Assembly: GCA_948099385.1 (NCBI GenBank) | Contig: CANUEZ040000113.1 | Span: 9,436,501-9,500,500 of the forward strand | Length of the DNA stretch: 64,000 bases | Source: Fasciola hepatica | Taxonomy: Eukaryota > Platyhelminthes > Trematoda > Plagiorchiida > Fasciolidae | Direction: 5' to 3' | In this document: one piece after another, positions 45,661-57,993 of the stretch | Layout of the letters: the number at the start of each line of letters is the position of its first letter | Numbering within the stretch: the stretch's first letter is position 1 | Notes under the pieces: model-generated | What the model was told of the DNA's origin: nothing | Seen by the model: only the letters and a program-made list of their open reading frames with translations | Databases searched by the model: none | Position numbers and translations under genes: made by a program

Positions 45661-46900
45661 TTTATACGCCTGAAATGCTCCAAACATGCCGCTTTCTCCT
45701 TCAGTCCTCACCGATCTTTCATCGCGCTCGTACCCATCTTCGCCACTTTAAATTGCCGCTACTTACACCCGGCAAAATTTACTTTCCTTGGCACATAATT
45801 ATCGCGCTTTTGAAGGACCGTTGCCACACTCGGCTTGCCGTTTATGATCCTTTTCCCAAAAAGTTTCTTGCCAAACCGCTCATTTGTCCCATTGGCAAGC
45901 TTTATCAGTCCCCAAGATAAAACTCGCCCCCTTTTATCACATTTACCGATATGTTTGGAAAATGTCTTACTTAATGTGTCATTCTCTTCCATTCCACAAT
46001 GTCCAAACAGTGTATTTCACTGAGGACTATTTATCTCCAGATAACCCCAACAGTCCACGATATTGAGACAGTTCGCTCTCTCTATCAGTCTTACGATTCA
46101 CTCACACACAGCTGTAGCATTGCAATGTCCCCACCTTGCAAAGAATATTGCCCCCCCATATATTCAAGTCCAGAAGACACCCGTAACGCGGCATTTAGAT
46201 TTGTCGCCATCATGCAATCCCTCTTTTACAAAGAACGCCAATGGATTGTTTTACCTGTCAATTACTTCACGGCTCAACTTCGCAATGGGTGTTTTTTCAT
46301 ATCCGGTATTCTATCTTGGTAAATCCTCTGGGACAACTTTGATCCTTGCAACTCTCTGATCATCAAGTTCAGCATTTAGATAACGAGAATCATCAGGTAA
46401 ATTCTTACTTGTCATTTAAATACTCATTTTTGCAAACCGTATTTCTGCTACTATCATGGCTACGCATTGCAAGTTGATCAGTCGCCGAAATCCCATTTCC
46501 AAGTTGGTGCATCACATTCCACTTTTCTGAAAGTAAACAATCTGCTCAGAGATTACCTGTTTACCTCCAGCCACTTCTTTCGCCATCACCCGGGCAATCT
46601 CTCTCTACAGCTGAGTTCTTCACCGGGTATTTACCTGACTCAGCCGGTATTCGGTCGCTAAACTTAACAAGGGTATTCTTAGAAGGATTTACCTTGTCCT
46701 TCGTCCGCCATTTCACCCCTTTCATCGTATAGCTTCCAATCCTGAGCCGTTCCGTGCACCACGAAGCGCTATGGCTAGTTTATGTCTCCCTTAGGAACTT
46801 CTTTACCCCAAGGTGAACATAAAGTCCGCCAATCCTATATGATTCTCTCGTTGCACAGTCCCATTTCTTGTAATATTTGAATAAATGTCTACTAGTTCCA

Positions 46901-48769
46901 ACCAACTCCACCCGGACTCAGCCGGCCTGGCCACCCGACCTTGGGTTCAAATTTACCAGGCGCCACCATAAAGAGCAACTTTAGTGTTCACTATATCGAG
47001 TGCACATACGTAAACCACCCTGTTGGAATTCGGATTCCACTTCCAACTGTACCGTTCGATCCTATGTCGCAGCACGCCACGGTGTTGTCCGAAGCAAACC
47101 ATTATCAGTATTATTAACATTATGACTTCAGCAAATCCTGGCCATGTGGATAGAAGGCCTGTTTTTTCTGCGTTCTCGGAGAATTCAGCAATAGAGAGGC
47201 TGTACAACTGTAATTAAAATAAGCGGCCTTTCTTGGACAACATAAGTCGAATTCCGCACACAGTATCATCTCGAATAGGCCTAGCCGGCAAAGAAAGCCA
47301 TCGAAAGAAAACCACGAAGTAACAACGGAAATGGATCTCTAAAGAAAGGCTATGTTGGTGGGTGACAGATTTTCTGAAACTCGCTCGTATTTGTTTTGCC
47401 CTGACGAGCGAACATTGGGCTGACCGTGAACAAATGTTGGGCCTGATGATGGTGAGAGCGTGATCAATCGTCTGAACAGGAGCTTTCTGCCGTAGGTGAC
47501 AGAGATAGGGATGGTTGGCGGTAATTCTATCCGGCACATCCTCCACTCTAGCTATGACAAGACAAAGGTAGCTTGAACCAAAAAACAGGTAACAAAAGCA
47601 TAAGAACATGCGTAACATTACCGACGAAAAAGCACAAACATTCAGATAGTAGTGGAATCAGACGGGGTGTAATAACCCCCAAGAACAGGTCGACGTGTCT
47701 CTGACTTCAGAACGAGGCTGTATATAAGTTACTGATTGCAGTACCTGGAAAAGGAAAGAATTTAGGGTGACATATACCAACCACGCAGTCCATAACCTTT
47801 AAAGAGGAAGTTAAAATAATTTCAGACTTACCAGAGCACTTGAAATCGATGCAAGTAATCACATCACCATCTGTTTCATTTCAGCCTTGTTTTCTGTTTG
47901 ACGAAAGCGCTCGAAGTTCCAAAGAAGAACGGAGTCCTTGTCAGAGCCCTCATTTAACCAAGACCGTGGGATACTGGCCGCACAGGTGTTCGGAATATTT
48001 CCAGAGTTCAGGAAATTGGTAAGAAAAGCATTTTCCCAAAAGGGGGCCGAATGTTGGGACCAGCCCATGCAAGAACTGTCATCTTCCTTTATTTAATTCG
48101 ACCAACAGCAGCCTACCAACCGGTTCGCTTGCCTTTCCTAGTCCAGTATGTTCTCAGCTAAATTCCATAAAATGGGGTGGTAGACGGTGAAGCTGGACAT
48201 ATGGTATCTCTAGTCCGAGTGAACGATTCCTTGTAGTAGCGACTTCTGGGCGACATATGTTGATGTTGGGAATAAGCCCAAAGCGACACTAATCAGGTGC
48301 ACAGCAAAATGTGGCGCAGCCAAACAAGGGGCATGCCAAACCTTGTGTACTGGTTAATTACCAAATGGATTAGCCGTTTTCGACGTAAAGCTCCACTTTT
48401 TAGAGAGCGCTTCTGAGGACTGAATGTTAATTTAATCTGAAGAGTCATCCGAGACTGTTAAGGAAGGAGCACGGTGCCCGTGGGATAGAGTGCAAAAGCA
48501 CAAAGTTTTTCAGATGAAATGAAGCGGAGTACCGAAGGATCTGAGTCTCAGAGCAAAAAAACGAGAGCCGAGTCGTCTTCAAAAAGACTGCGCCGACATG
48601 TTCCGATCAGGATAACTCAAGGTTGATGATAAATCAAGCAAGGTGTGAAGGCTAATGGCTACAGATAAGCTCACCGTTATTCAGCAAGGAAGCGGTGGGG
48701 TCCAAAGTATTTAAAAAATCAATCCCTCTGTTAAGGTAAGACAACATATAGGAAGGTTTCGATTTATTC
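46901..48769. other. unassigned interval
   Basis: The longest frame is minus 47214-47618 (134 codons) with no recognised domain. Some of this may be the far end of LINE B or LINE D, but no motif supports it. Confidence 0.4.
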
Positions 48770-49450
48770 AGTCAGAGGTCACATATGGAGGACCGGTCAC
48801 TAAACTCAGTTTTGCCCTTCCGCAGGAAAAGTTGGGTAGATCGATCTGGGTATGACATTACAAGAATCACATCATCAACATATTTTATCAGTTTTGAGCC
48901 TTCCCGGGCATGCCTGGAGGGGGTATGCGCAGAAGACACAAATGGAAATGGGCTTGCTTCTTTCAAGTCGCCTTTAGAAAGCCTTTGAAAGCATGGGTGA
49001 GGTTTTGCGGCAAAACTGTGTAGACAGATATCGACCAGAAAAATAACTGGATGGCGGGTGAACATAATCTTGCTGACCTACGCCATCCATCAGCAACTGT
49101 AATAGCTTGGACCTGTCAGCACAATTGATTGTGTCACTACAGTTGAAGAAATAGCCTCTAAATGCCATACATTTGTGATCCATTGACGAAAAGACAATGC
49201 GTGAGGGGAGAGGGAGCACCAAGTGTTGAACGTGAACAACGGTAGACGAATTGGCTAGGGTCAGGCATATTCGGCTGAGGAGATATTTGCTGTGGTAATG
49301 ATCCGTCAAACACCTTACGGGTAACGGAAGTGCAAGCCACTGGGTGAAGCTTGTTGGCTCTCCTCTTGGGCGGGAGTGTAGTGGAGGCCGGCTCCCATCC
49401 GTCGGGGATTTTCGTATAGTATTAGCAGCGAATGAGGAGGTCAGATATGG
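48770..49450 (-). mobile_element. LINE D reverse transcriptase fragment, second copy
   Basis: The minus strand has RRANKLHPVACTSVTRKVFD at about 49.32-49.36 kb, then MPDPSQFVYRCSRSTLGA, which correspond to the RPVALTS...K and L.P.QF.YR..RST.DA blocks. After a frame change 48974-49309 has NCADRSKLLQLLMDGVGQQD and SYFSGRYLSTQFC, like the F-N-x-(V)-D-R-S-K-L-L and Y-F-S-G-R blocks. After another, 48772-49065 has KLIKYVDDVILVMSYPDRS, with the catalytic (Y)VDD kept. The three pieces are in the right order with a frame change at each join. The RT is not functional. Confidence 0.82.
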
Positions 49451-51180
49451 TGAAGGATAATAGGGTTGCTCGTTTAGTCGGCACGACTAACGGTAAATCA
49501 TCAAGGCCACATATTTTGTCGGGTTAACCTGGAACCTTTCTCCTTATATGTCAAGGGAATAAGAAAATGGTTTATGTACGCCCAGCAACCTTCAGCTTCG
49601 AAACTCGAGACTCATACTGTGTCTGCCATCGATGAAGTTCCGACTGAGTTTCTCAGCATCTACGGCTGACAGGAATTTCCCCGAGTTTCGCCACTCAACT
49701 GTGTGGGATCCTCCCATGCATAGTGACCACTTTTTTCGTCGTTGGTGTCCAGACAAACATAGCTTTCAGTTTGCCCAACTAGGCCTTCTTTGGTCTTGAT
49801 ATAATTCTGCCCACGGGACAAATGTTGACCGTGTGTGCAAGTCCTTCGTTACGGCTCTTTTGTTTTGGGTGCGGGGATGAAAACCTGTCCGCAATAATAT
49901 GTACGGTTTTACCCGAAATACATAGCAAATAAAAGATTCAGGCTTTTTATAGGGTGCTTACAGAACAAACGTGTCTAAATGAGAAAATACATAGAGATCA
50001 GTCTCCGCATCGATGTATGCAAGTCTTGCAAGGTTTCGTGCGATGTCAGTCACACGAACCGCAATTCGAGCAAAACGAAGCCAATTCACACTGATCCCAA
50101 AACCGAAACAAGCTTGACCCGTAGATTCTATGGCACTGAGTTGAAAATTAGAAAAGCACAAGTATATATAAACCTCATCCATGCGACCAAATGGACTTAC
50201 TAGTAAAACCAAGAGGTTCAACTTCCCGTGGATCAGGCATGACAGTTTTACACAAAATAACAAACTTGCAGGAGTGTTGTGCATGGGCTAGCTTAGCAAA
50301 GTATTACCGGACATATTTTCATATCCGCAGATTATGTAGAACACTCGGAATGCTTATCATGCTGGATCCTTCACGTAGGTATCCCATGAATATGATCAAT
50401 CACTCAAAGTGACCGTTTTTCTCTCTATTCGTTGTCTTACCTCTCATTCAATTATACTGCATCCCTCCTCTCTACTGCCTCCTTGCTCTACTCTCCCCCG
50501 TTTATTGCCTTCGATAAAGGCATAATCTCATTCCTTGTTTACCAAAGAATTTGCTTCCAGCATTGCTGACTGGATGTGTTACACATTTGGCTTTGTGCTG
50601 CGGACCCCCATGAAGAGAAACTATCTGCATGTTTCGTATGCCAGAGGATATTCTCCAAACCCGAGAAGTTTTAAAAGGACTTGCGGTAGTTGATGTAATG
50701 TGAGGATTATTGCTTCTCCGCGACGTTTCTTCTGTCCGATCAGCTAAATACGAAGAAGGGAAAACTTCATGAGTACAAAGCCTCAGTAGGTGCATCAACA
50801 GGACTCCAAGCTTACATTTGCCGAAAATAAATATGGCTGCCCACAACGGGCTAAGACATGAAAAAAAGCATCGCTGTGGACCGTGTTAAGTACGTCTTTA
50901 GAGAACTCAAAGAGGGGGTATTTGGTTCGTCGGGAATAAGAAAAGGAGCAGGTTATTTCAAAAAACAGTTAGATAATGTGCCTCAAAATCTTGCGACTAA
51001 CAGGGGAAACCAGACCACGCGGGATGACTGGTGAAAACGTCTAGATGTGGAATACGAAAACCACCAAACGGTGTGTCTGGCAGACCGCACAGGATATTAA
51101 GCAAACTTATCAAGGCCCGAATAGACTGTACGATGAACTGCAGCAAGTTAACGCTTCTCAGTACGTGGGTTACCCGGAAT
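49451..51180. other. unassigned interval left of the inverted repeat
   Basis: Minus frames at 49958-50284 (108 codons) and 50502-50846 (114 codons) have no motif that I can name. No splice structure or conserved block was evident. Confidence 0.4.
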
Positions 51181-51327
51181 TCCTGGTAAATCCTTTGGAC
51201 TCGCAGATAGGCCTTATTGCGCCTGGGGCACTTTCAATAGAAGGACAAAAAAGCCGAACCTTGGTTGCTTGTTGCTTGCCCAAACAGCCAGGCTCACTTC
51301 GAAAACCTCATCAACTGGCTCGTGTAC
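51181..51327 (+). repeat. direct repeat unit, copy 1 (outside the inverted arm)
   Basis: TCCTGG, then GGCACTTTCAATAGAAGGAC, TTGTTGCTTGCCC, CAGGCTCACTTCGAAAACCT and CATCAACTGGCTCGTGTA match 51692-51839 with scattered substitutions. The period is about 512 bp. The unit ends about 20 bp before the left inverted-repeat arm begins. Confidence 0.8.
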
Positions 51328-51348
51328 AGTGGAGTTCGTTAAATGTTT

Positions 51349-53193
51349 TACGAAATGGTGACAGACCGGGCTCCTTGCGCAGATTAGTGCAAGTTTGGTT
51401 GCTTGAAAAAAGGTCAATTATTGTATTTGTCGTCGAAGAGCCCTTGGTGGATGCTTTCAGAAAGAGGCACCAATTATGAAGGTGTACCGATCCACTGTGG
51501 CTGCGAAGAGCTCGGTATTACCAAGGGGCTGAAAACAGCCCGACACTCTCAGGGAGATAGTCCAATGGAAAAAGCGAAAAGATCCTTCGCGGCACCCACG
51601 GCGGCATTCAAGGAAAAATGTTTCAGATGAGAAACCATACCGACTAAACTGTTGTCAAAATAGCAGAATGCCCTGCGTAACCCAACGGGACTCCTGGCAT
51701 TTCCCTTGGAACGGCAGACAGATCCGCTTGCCGCCTGGAACACTTTTACTAGAAGGACGACAAAGCCGAATCCTGGTCACCTGTTGCTTTCCCCAACTGC
51801 CAGGCTCACTTCAAAAACCTCATCAACTGGCTCGTGTAAATTTGGAAGATTCCCATGGGAGCGGATAAGAATGCTGTGGAAGGAAAGCGTTCGGAACGCC
51901 GGCTTAGGTGGGAAAACTGACCTGATTATATATGACTGCTCCAGGACTCAGAGCTGCTTCAGGGCTACACAACGAATGGCGAGGTCCGTGAGTCGTCGAA
52001 CACGTCTTGTTCAAAGCCACGTGTTTGACAAAGAATTCTACCTAGTTGAAAGATAAGCCAGTAGTGATGGTTTCTAATCTTCCCAAACCATGCAACCCGA
52101 AAGAAGCGAACGTACCGAGAGACGACGGGGCTGCACCCATGGGGGTGGGGCTAGGTTGGAGATCCCAGCGGAGTGTGGCACTGGTAGAGCACCAGGGGCG
52201 GTGCTTACGCAAAATGGGGATTTGTGTGGCTTCGCATTTATGTTCAGCTTGAGCGGGACCGTTGCCTACGATAAACTCAGTCGGGTTTTCTTTCCTTCGA
52301 GTTGCAGTCGACCAAATCGGACTTCAGTATTCGGATCTGAAAAAGATAATCGCGGAAGACGACAACAGTGAACAGTAAACTCTCACTGTAGTTACGTGTT
52401 GGTATGTTTCATTCTCGGACTCTCTATCTTCAGTTGCGAGCCAAATTTGCAACCTTCAAGGATCCGAAGATCAAAGGAATCCTCAAGGCCAAAAGCACGA
52501 AGACAAACCTGAAGAGCAGATTAGCACTGGAATTCAGCTATCCCCGTGGATATACCGTGCGCAGTTTACCTCGTAAAAAACATTTTCCAGACGTGTCCAA
52601 GCCCGTTCGGACTGCATTCCGTACCGGACTACTTCTAAGCTTCTCAGTAGGTAAATTATCGAAAAATCCACTTAGGCTGTGGGCGTCCGGTTTGAACGCC
52701 TAGACCGTATATTTTGCACAGCGACCAAATTCTCGCCGGTAAAAGCTGCCATGAAACCAAGATTATCGACGGATAGATACTAGCATGTAGTCAATCCTCG
52801 TAAAAGCCATGAAGCTGGTAGTCTAGGTTGTTTTCCGACAGCCTTACCGCAAGCGGTAACAAGTTTATGTTGTGAATAATGATTCCGTCGGAATACGTCG
52901 CACAGTACAAGTTTCGATCCGTGGCATCAATAAAAAAATGAAAAATATCACCCAGATGGTGCATAAAACACACATTGATAGCATGCAAAACTTTATTGCA
53001 AAAGAAACCCTTGTTGCGAGCCAGTTTTTGTATTACCACTCACATAGCAAATCAGGTACTGCAGCTTCTTTAACGCCAAACATTTGTCTCGCATCACTCA
53101 TCGGGAATCACCAATATTTCGTAATGTGTTGGGCAATAACGTGATAGGTTTATTCGCATTAGCAGCGAACGTTGCTGCAAACTCCTGCAACAA
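51349..53193 (+). repeat. inverted repeat, left arm (1.85 kb)
   Basis: This arm is repeated in reverse complement at 56148-57993. Stretches I compared base by base (for example 51901-52020 against 57321-57440, and 51421-51560 against 57781-57925) are identical. The only differences I found are one A/T substitution (52879 region) and one base in an A/T run (52929 region, 7 against 8). Plus frames of 116, 99, 93, 75 and 68 codons in the left arm reappear unchanged on the minus strand of the right arm. None of these frames has a domain that I recognise. Confidence 0.95.
51692..51839 (+). repeat. direct repeat unit, copy 2 (inside the inverted arm)
   Basis: Second copy of the unit at 51181-51327. 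Because it lies inside the arm, it also occurs in reverse orientation at about 57503-57650. Confidence 0.8.
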
Positions 53194-56147
53194 ACGACAT
53201 CCCGCCCTCAGCCAGATGCCAGATTACTAGCTGTCGTAAAACATGCTCTAGTGCAAGCTACCGCCTACCATGTGGAGCACTTGAATACGCTTTCGTTGTT
53301 ACGTGCCGGACACAACAGGCTTTTTGTTTAGGTCTGCGTTTTCGGTTGGCCAACTCGGCACAACCGATGTGGCTACGCGTTAAATGTATATATTGTGTTT
53401 GGCCCCTTGACTGCAACAATTTCATTCAAACGGCTTCATCAGTTTATCAGATAGAGCTGGAAGGTGACAACCGCACACATGGTGATTCTTCTTTTCAGCC
53501 GCGCTGGAGTGACCGCGTTGGAAAACAATGGAAAGTTTGTTCTTTTGGAATGCACAGAAACAGCAGGCATTGTGTGCACGGTCAGTTTCGTGTGTGGAAT
53601 AGCTTTTCCCGTACTTTGTGTTGCCCGTTAACCAGAAATAAAATGCAAAAGGGTCCAAGAGGGTACTAGCCAGTAGTGGAAGTTGGATAACTTCTTCGTT
53701 ATCATGTTGGACTGCTGAAGTCTGTCCATCGGTTCACACTCTTGGAAGATTCTACTCTCCTTCTGGGACAAAAATCGAGGTGTTTGCTTACACAAGCGGT
53801 GGATTTTTATCCGATCCTTGGTCACACAGGCTGGTGACCAGGGCCGGGTCCTCTGCACGCTTCTTGGTGTAACGGATTCAACTTGCGACCAAGTCACCTC
53901 CCTGCGGGACATTGGTGGTAGAAGTACCTACGAATGTAGCCAAGGCACCTTTTTCCAGGCGGTCGTATGGTCTACTTGAAGTGGTGTTCCATAGTGACAC
54001 TCACGTCCCACAAATTTCCATTCGGCTTCATTGCTTCCTTGTTGTTTTCGATAGTGTTTTGGCGGAAGATTTTGCCATTTTCAGAAGTCAAAGGAAGTAG
54101 TTCCACTATTCGCTGCATGCAGCAAACCTTGTAGCCATACCACAGCTCGTTCTAGCTTGGCAAAACTGAAAAAACAACAATGAAATTTCTCAGAAAACAG
54201 GCAAGTCTCGTGACCTGCGTATTCGTTCGTTTTTCTGATTGGAAGCGGCATTCGTTTCTTCTTAATTAGGCGATATCTTTAACAACGAGGGCAAAGAGGT
54301 GCATGGAATGTGTCTGGCAGTGACTGATCGGGAGTAATGGGACTCCGTCGAATGAGAGTCTATCCACACTCGTTCACCTAGTTACACACGCGATGAAGGT
54401 TTGTATTCCTCCCAACACCCCGATAAATCCATCAGATATAGAGCCACTTCAGAAGTGAAATATCTCGGAAGCGAGGTCGCAGGTCAGATGCGAGACAAGT
54501 GGTCCATCTTTTGTTACCAGTTTCAACCATCCACTGTATTACAGCCAAAACAGAAATAACTAGCTTTTTCACCATTACGTATTCACAAGCTTGGGGCCAC
54601 ACAAAGTCCACCTATAAGCCAGCCGTAACGCTTTTAGAGAGCTGCTCAAAATACGGAGATTGATCGACATAAACGAATTACGTTTAGGTAGCCGCAGTTT
54701 TTACTTTTTTTATCATCCTCTTATCAAGACCAATTCAATTAAATAAATAAGTACCGGGTGGGCCACTAACGTGATCGAGATATGATCTAGCTATACTGTC
54801 AGTGCAAATGTTTATCACTGCTTTTAAATATATCCCACCAGTACCGGCAAATCCCGGAAACAATGAATCCTCAAAGGCATAACTTTATTTTCGCGCTTCT
54901 CAACTTTCAGCTTGCTCTGGAGTGATACCAGGTGTTCGCTCAGCCGCACTGAGGGGCTCAATATGTCGCTCTCCCACAGATCTATAATTTTTTTCTCGGC
55001 CCTCAATCAAGTTTACTTAGCGTTATTCACAACAAACAATGGTTTTTCAGTGCCTCCAAGTAACTTTTTCTCTTTACTCGCCTTCCCTATCTCGCCCTCG
55101 TTTTTCGTCCCTCAGATACGCATCCACTAAGTGTACATGTTTTGCCGTGGGGAAGCGAACGAACAGTGGCCTAGTTTATCAGTCACAGCGACCTCATCGA
55201 GCTCAGCTGCAGTACGGCTCAAAGTGAGTCACATGCGACTCAGGCCACTGCAATTTGGAGTAGTACTTTCTCCCCCGACCGTCAATGAGATGGACCAATC
55301 CATTTTGAGAGGACGGCACAAGAACGAATACCGACAGGCATCTACCACGGCTTGCCCTATATAGCTCTGCTGAACGGCCATCCTGTCGAAAGACACCATA
55401 GCAGCCAGTTGCCTGGTGCATGTGCCAAGAAAGGCGATATGTCGACTAATTCTACAAAAGACCAGTCACTGAGTAGTGTTTAATGCGAAGTAAATGCTTT
55501 TGACATTGAAGCCCAGGCCATGCATAAGGCAGCGTAAGCTGACCTCTCAGATGAAAGAAGACATTATTTGATCCTCGCATAGGCTGCTGTCTCCCAATTT
55601 GTGAACTGAGTTAGTAGTATCGATGGGTTCTCAGGTGCCCACGATCTGTATGAACACTAGGAGTGTACCACAAACAAGAAGGACTAAGGAAAGAGAAGAA
55701 TATCGCGACCGAACACCTATGTGAATTATAAAATGGCGCTATTTTGACAGTGTGTCGCCCTATCAAAACTGGAAGCGAAGCAACAATGCTCAATGTTGTC
55801 CATAGTTTTTCGAAGTAGTCACTCGAAGGCCGTTGGGAGGGAGGACCTTCGAGTACGTAGTTAGCTGGATGCTGAATGAATCTCTACGAATCTTTCTTGG
55901 TATTATCCTACCAGCTGACGTGGGCAGAGTTGTCACTGAGGGCCATCGCGGGTTCAACATTTGACATAGAGTTTCTTACGGAAAATTTTGTGTATAATGA
56001 AGCCCAACTGAATCGGTTGAATCCAACAAATTGAAAAAGATCTTTCCATACAGACTTCAACAAGGACAGGTTATTAAACACCCAGTGTCTCCGGACTTGC
56101 GACCTCCTTCACCAGCTTGTGTGGTGAAGGATCGGATAAAAATCCGC
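53194..56147. other. spacer of the inverted repeat
   Basis: About 2.95 kb of single-copy-looking DNA lies between the arms. Plus frame 53172-53669 (165 codons) and minus frame 53628-53912 have no recognised domain. Bases 53798-53850 repeat, in left-arm orientation and with several mismatches, the sequence next to the inner edge of the right arm (56098-56147): GATTTTTATCCGATCCTT and GCTGGTGA. The minus frame there shares the peptide SPAC(V)x-KDRIKI with the plus frame 56031-56243. Confidence 0.75.
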
Positions 56148-57993
56148 TTGTTGCAGGAGTTTGCAGCAACGTTCGCTGCTAATGCGAATAAACCTATCAC
56201 GTTATTGCCCAACACATTACGAAATATTGGTGATTCCCGATGAGTGATGCGAGACAAATGTTTGGCGTTAAAGAAGCTGCAGTACCTGATTTGCTATGTG
56301 AGTGGTAATACAAAAACTGGCTCGCAACAAGGGTTTCTTTTGCAATAAAGTTTTGCATGCTATCAATGTGTGTTTTATGCACCATCTGGGTGATATTTTT
56401 CATTTTTTTTATTGATGCCACGGATCGAAACTTGTACTGTGCGACGTATTCCGACGGAATCAATATTCACAACATAAACTTGTTACCGCTTGCGGTAAGG
56501 CTGTCGGAAAACAACCTAGACTACCAGCTTCATGGCTTTTACGAGGATTGACTACATGCTAGTATCTATCCGTCGATAATCTTGGTTTCATGGCAGCTTT
56601 TACCGGCGAGAATTTGGTCGCTGTGCAAAATATACGGTCTAGGCGTTCAAACCGGACGCCCACAGCCTAAGTGGATTTTTCGATAATTTACCTACTGAGA
56701 AGCTTAGAAGTAGTCCGGTACGGAATGCAGTCCGAACGGGCTTGGACACGTCTGGAAAATGTTTTTTACGAGGTAAACTGCGCACGGTATATCCACGGGG
56801 ATAGCTGAATTCCAGTGCTAATCTGCTCTTCAGGTTTGTCTTCGTGCTTTTGGCCTTGAGGATTCCTTTGATCTTCGGATCCTTGAAGGTTGCAAATTTG
56901 GCTCGCAACTGAAGATAGAGAGTCCGAGAATGAAACATACCAACACGTAACTACAGTGAGAGTTTACTGTTCACTGTTGTCGTCTTCCGCGATTATCTTT
57001 TTCAGATCCGAATACTGAAGTCCGATTTGGTCGACTGCAACTCGAAGGAAAGAAAACCCGACTGAGTTTATCGTAGGCAACGGTCCCGCTCAAGCTGAAC
57101 ATAAATGCGAAGCCACACAAATCCCCATTTTGCGTAAGCACCGCCCCTGGTGCTCTACCAGTGCCACACTCCGCTGGGATCTCCAACCTAGCCCCACCCC
57201 CATGGGTGCAGCCCCGTCGTCTCTCGGTACGTTCGCTTCTTTCGGGTTGCATGGTTTGGGAAGATTAGAAACCATCACTACTGGCTTATCTTTCAACTAG
57301 GTAGAATTCTTTGTCAAACACGTGGCTTTGAACAAGACGTGTTCGACGACTCACGGACCTCGCCATTCGTTGTGTAGCCCTGAAGCAGCTCTGAGTCCTG
57401 GAGCAGTCATATATAATCAGGTCAGTTTTCCCACCTAAGCCGGCGTTCCGAACGCTTTCCTTCCACAGCATTCTTATCCGCTCCCATGGGAATCTTCCAA
57501 ATTTACACGAGCCAGTTGATGAGGTTTTTGAAGTGAGCCTGGCAGTTGGGGAAAGCAACAGGTGACCAGGATTCGGCTTTGTCGTCCTTCTAGTAAAAGT
57601 GTTCCAGGCGGCAAGCGGATCTGTCTGCCGTTCCAAGGGAAATGCCAGGAGTCCCGTTGGGTTACGCAGGGCATTCTGCTATTTTGACAACAGTTTAGTC
57701 GGTATGGTTTCTCATCTGAAACATTTTTCCTTGAATGCCGCCGTGGGTGCCGCGAAGGATCTTTTCGCTTTTTCCATTGGACTATCTCCCTGAGAGTGTC
57801 GGGCTGTTTTCAGCCCCTTGGTAATACCGAGCTCTTCGCAGCCACAGTGGATCGGTACACCTTCATAATTGGTGCCTCTTTCTGAAAGCATCCACCAAGG
57901 GCTCTTCGACGACAAATACAATAATTGACCTTTTTTCAAGCAACCAAACTTGCACTAATCTGCGCAAGGAGCCCGGTCTGTCACCATTTCGTA
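56148..57993 (-). repeat. inverted repeat, right arm (1.85 kb)
   Basis: Reverse complement of 51349-53193, mirrored about coordinate sum 109342 (109341 inside the one-base indel). Outside the arm the match drops to about 10 of 18 bases over the next 18 bp and then disappears. Confidence 0.95.

Larger units (their letters stand above)
42657..46900 (+). mobile_element. LINE B copy, plus strand (RT C-half and 3' region)
   Basis: The plus frame 42657-42890 encodes ELQVVNVDGAVSTPSPVTIG, then VIQSRVLGPLLFLTYVNDIF and LVRHGTPF, the same block as LINE B at 29.6-30.0 kb. Frame 42841-43107 continues with RFLLADDVKLLFTF. The WNKLPPNVRAKGHLPRLKEE C-terminus is at 43602-43690. The 3' region follows, with the conserved module at 45480-45660 and a TGC-rich, C-rich flank (CCCAGACTGCG near 45.23 kb) also present in the minus-strand LINE B. 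The 3' end is not clearly visible; the limit at 46.9 kb is approximate. It is frameshifted between the two RT pieces. Confidence 0.8.

Noticed and set aside
48772..49065. Functional YVDD polymerase
   Set aside because: The catalytic motif is intact, but the palm and fingers lie in other frames, so no complete RT can be translated.
52404..52703. Proteins encoded by the inverted-repeat arms (99, 116 and 93 codons)
   Set aside because: Identity between arms only reflects the duplication, not selection; several frames overlap and none has a known domain.
53172..53669. 165-codon plus-strand frame as a host gene
   Set aside because: No domain, no splice structure, and its first codons lie inside the inverted-repeat arm, so its start is a by-product of the arm.
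51349..57993. Maverick/Polinton or other giant DNA element with long terminal inverted repeats
   Set aside because: No polymerase B, integrase, ATPase or capsid-like protein is visible in the 2.95-kb spacer, which is also too short.
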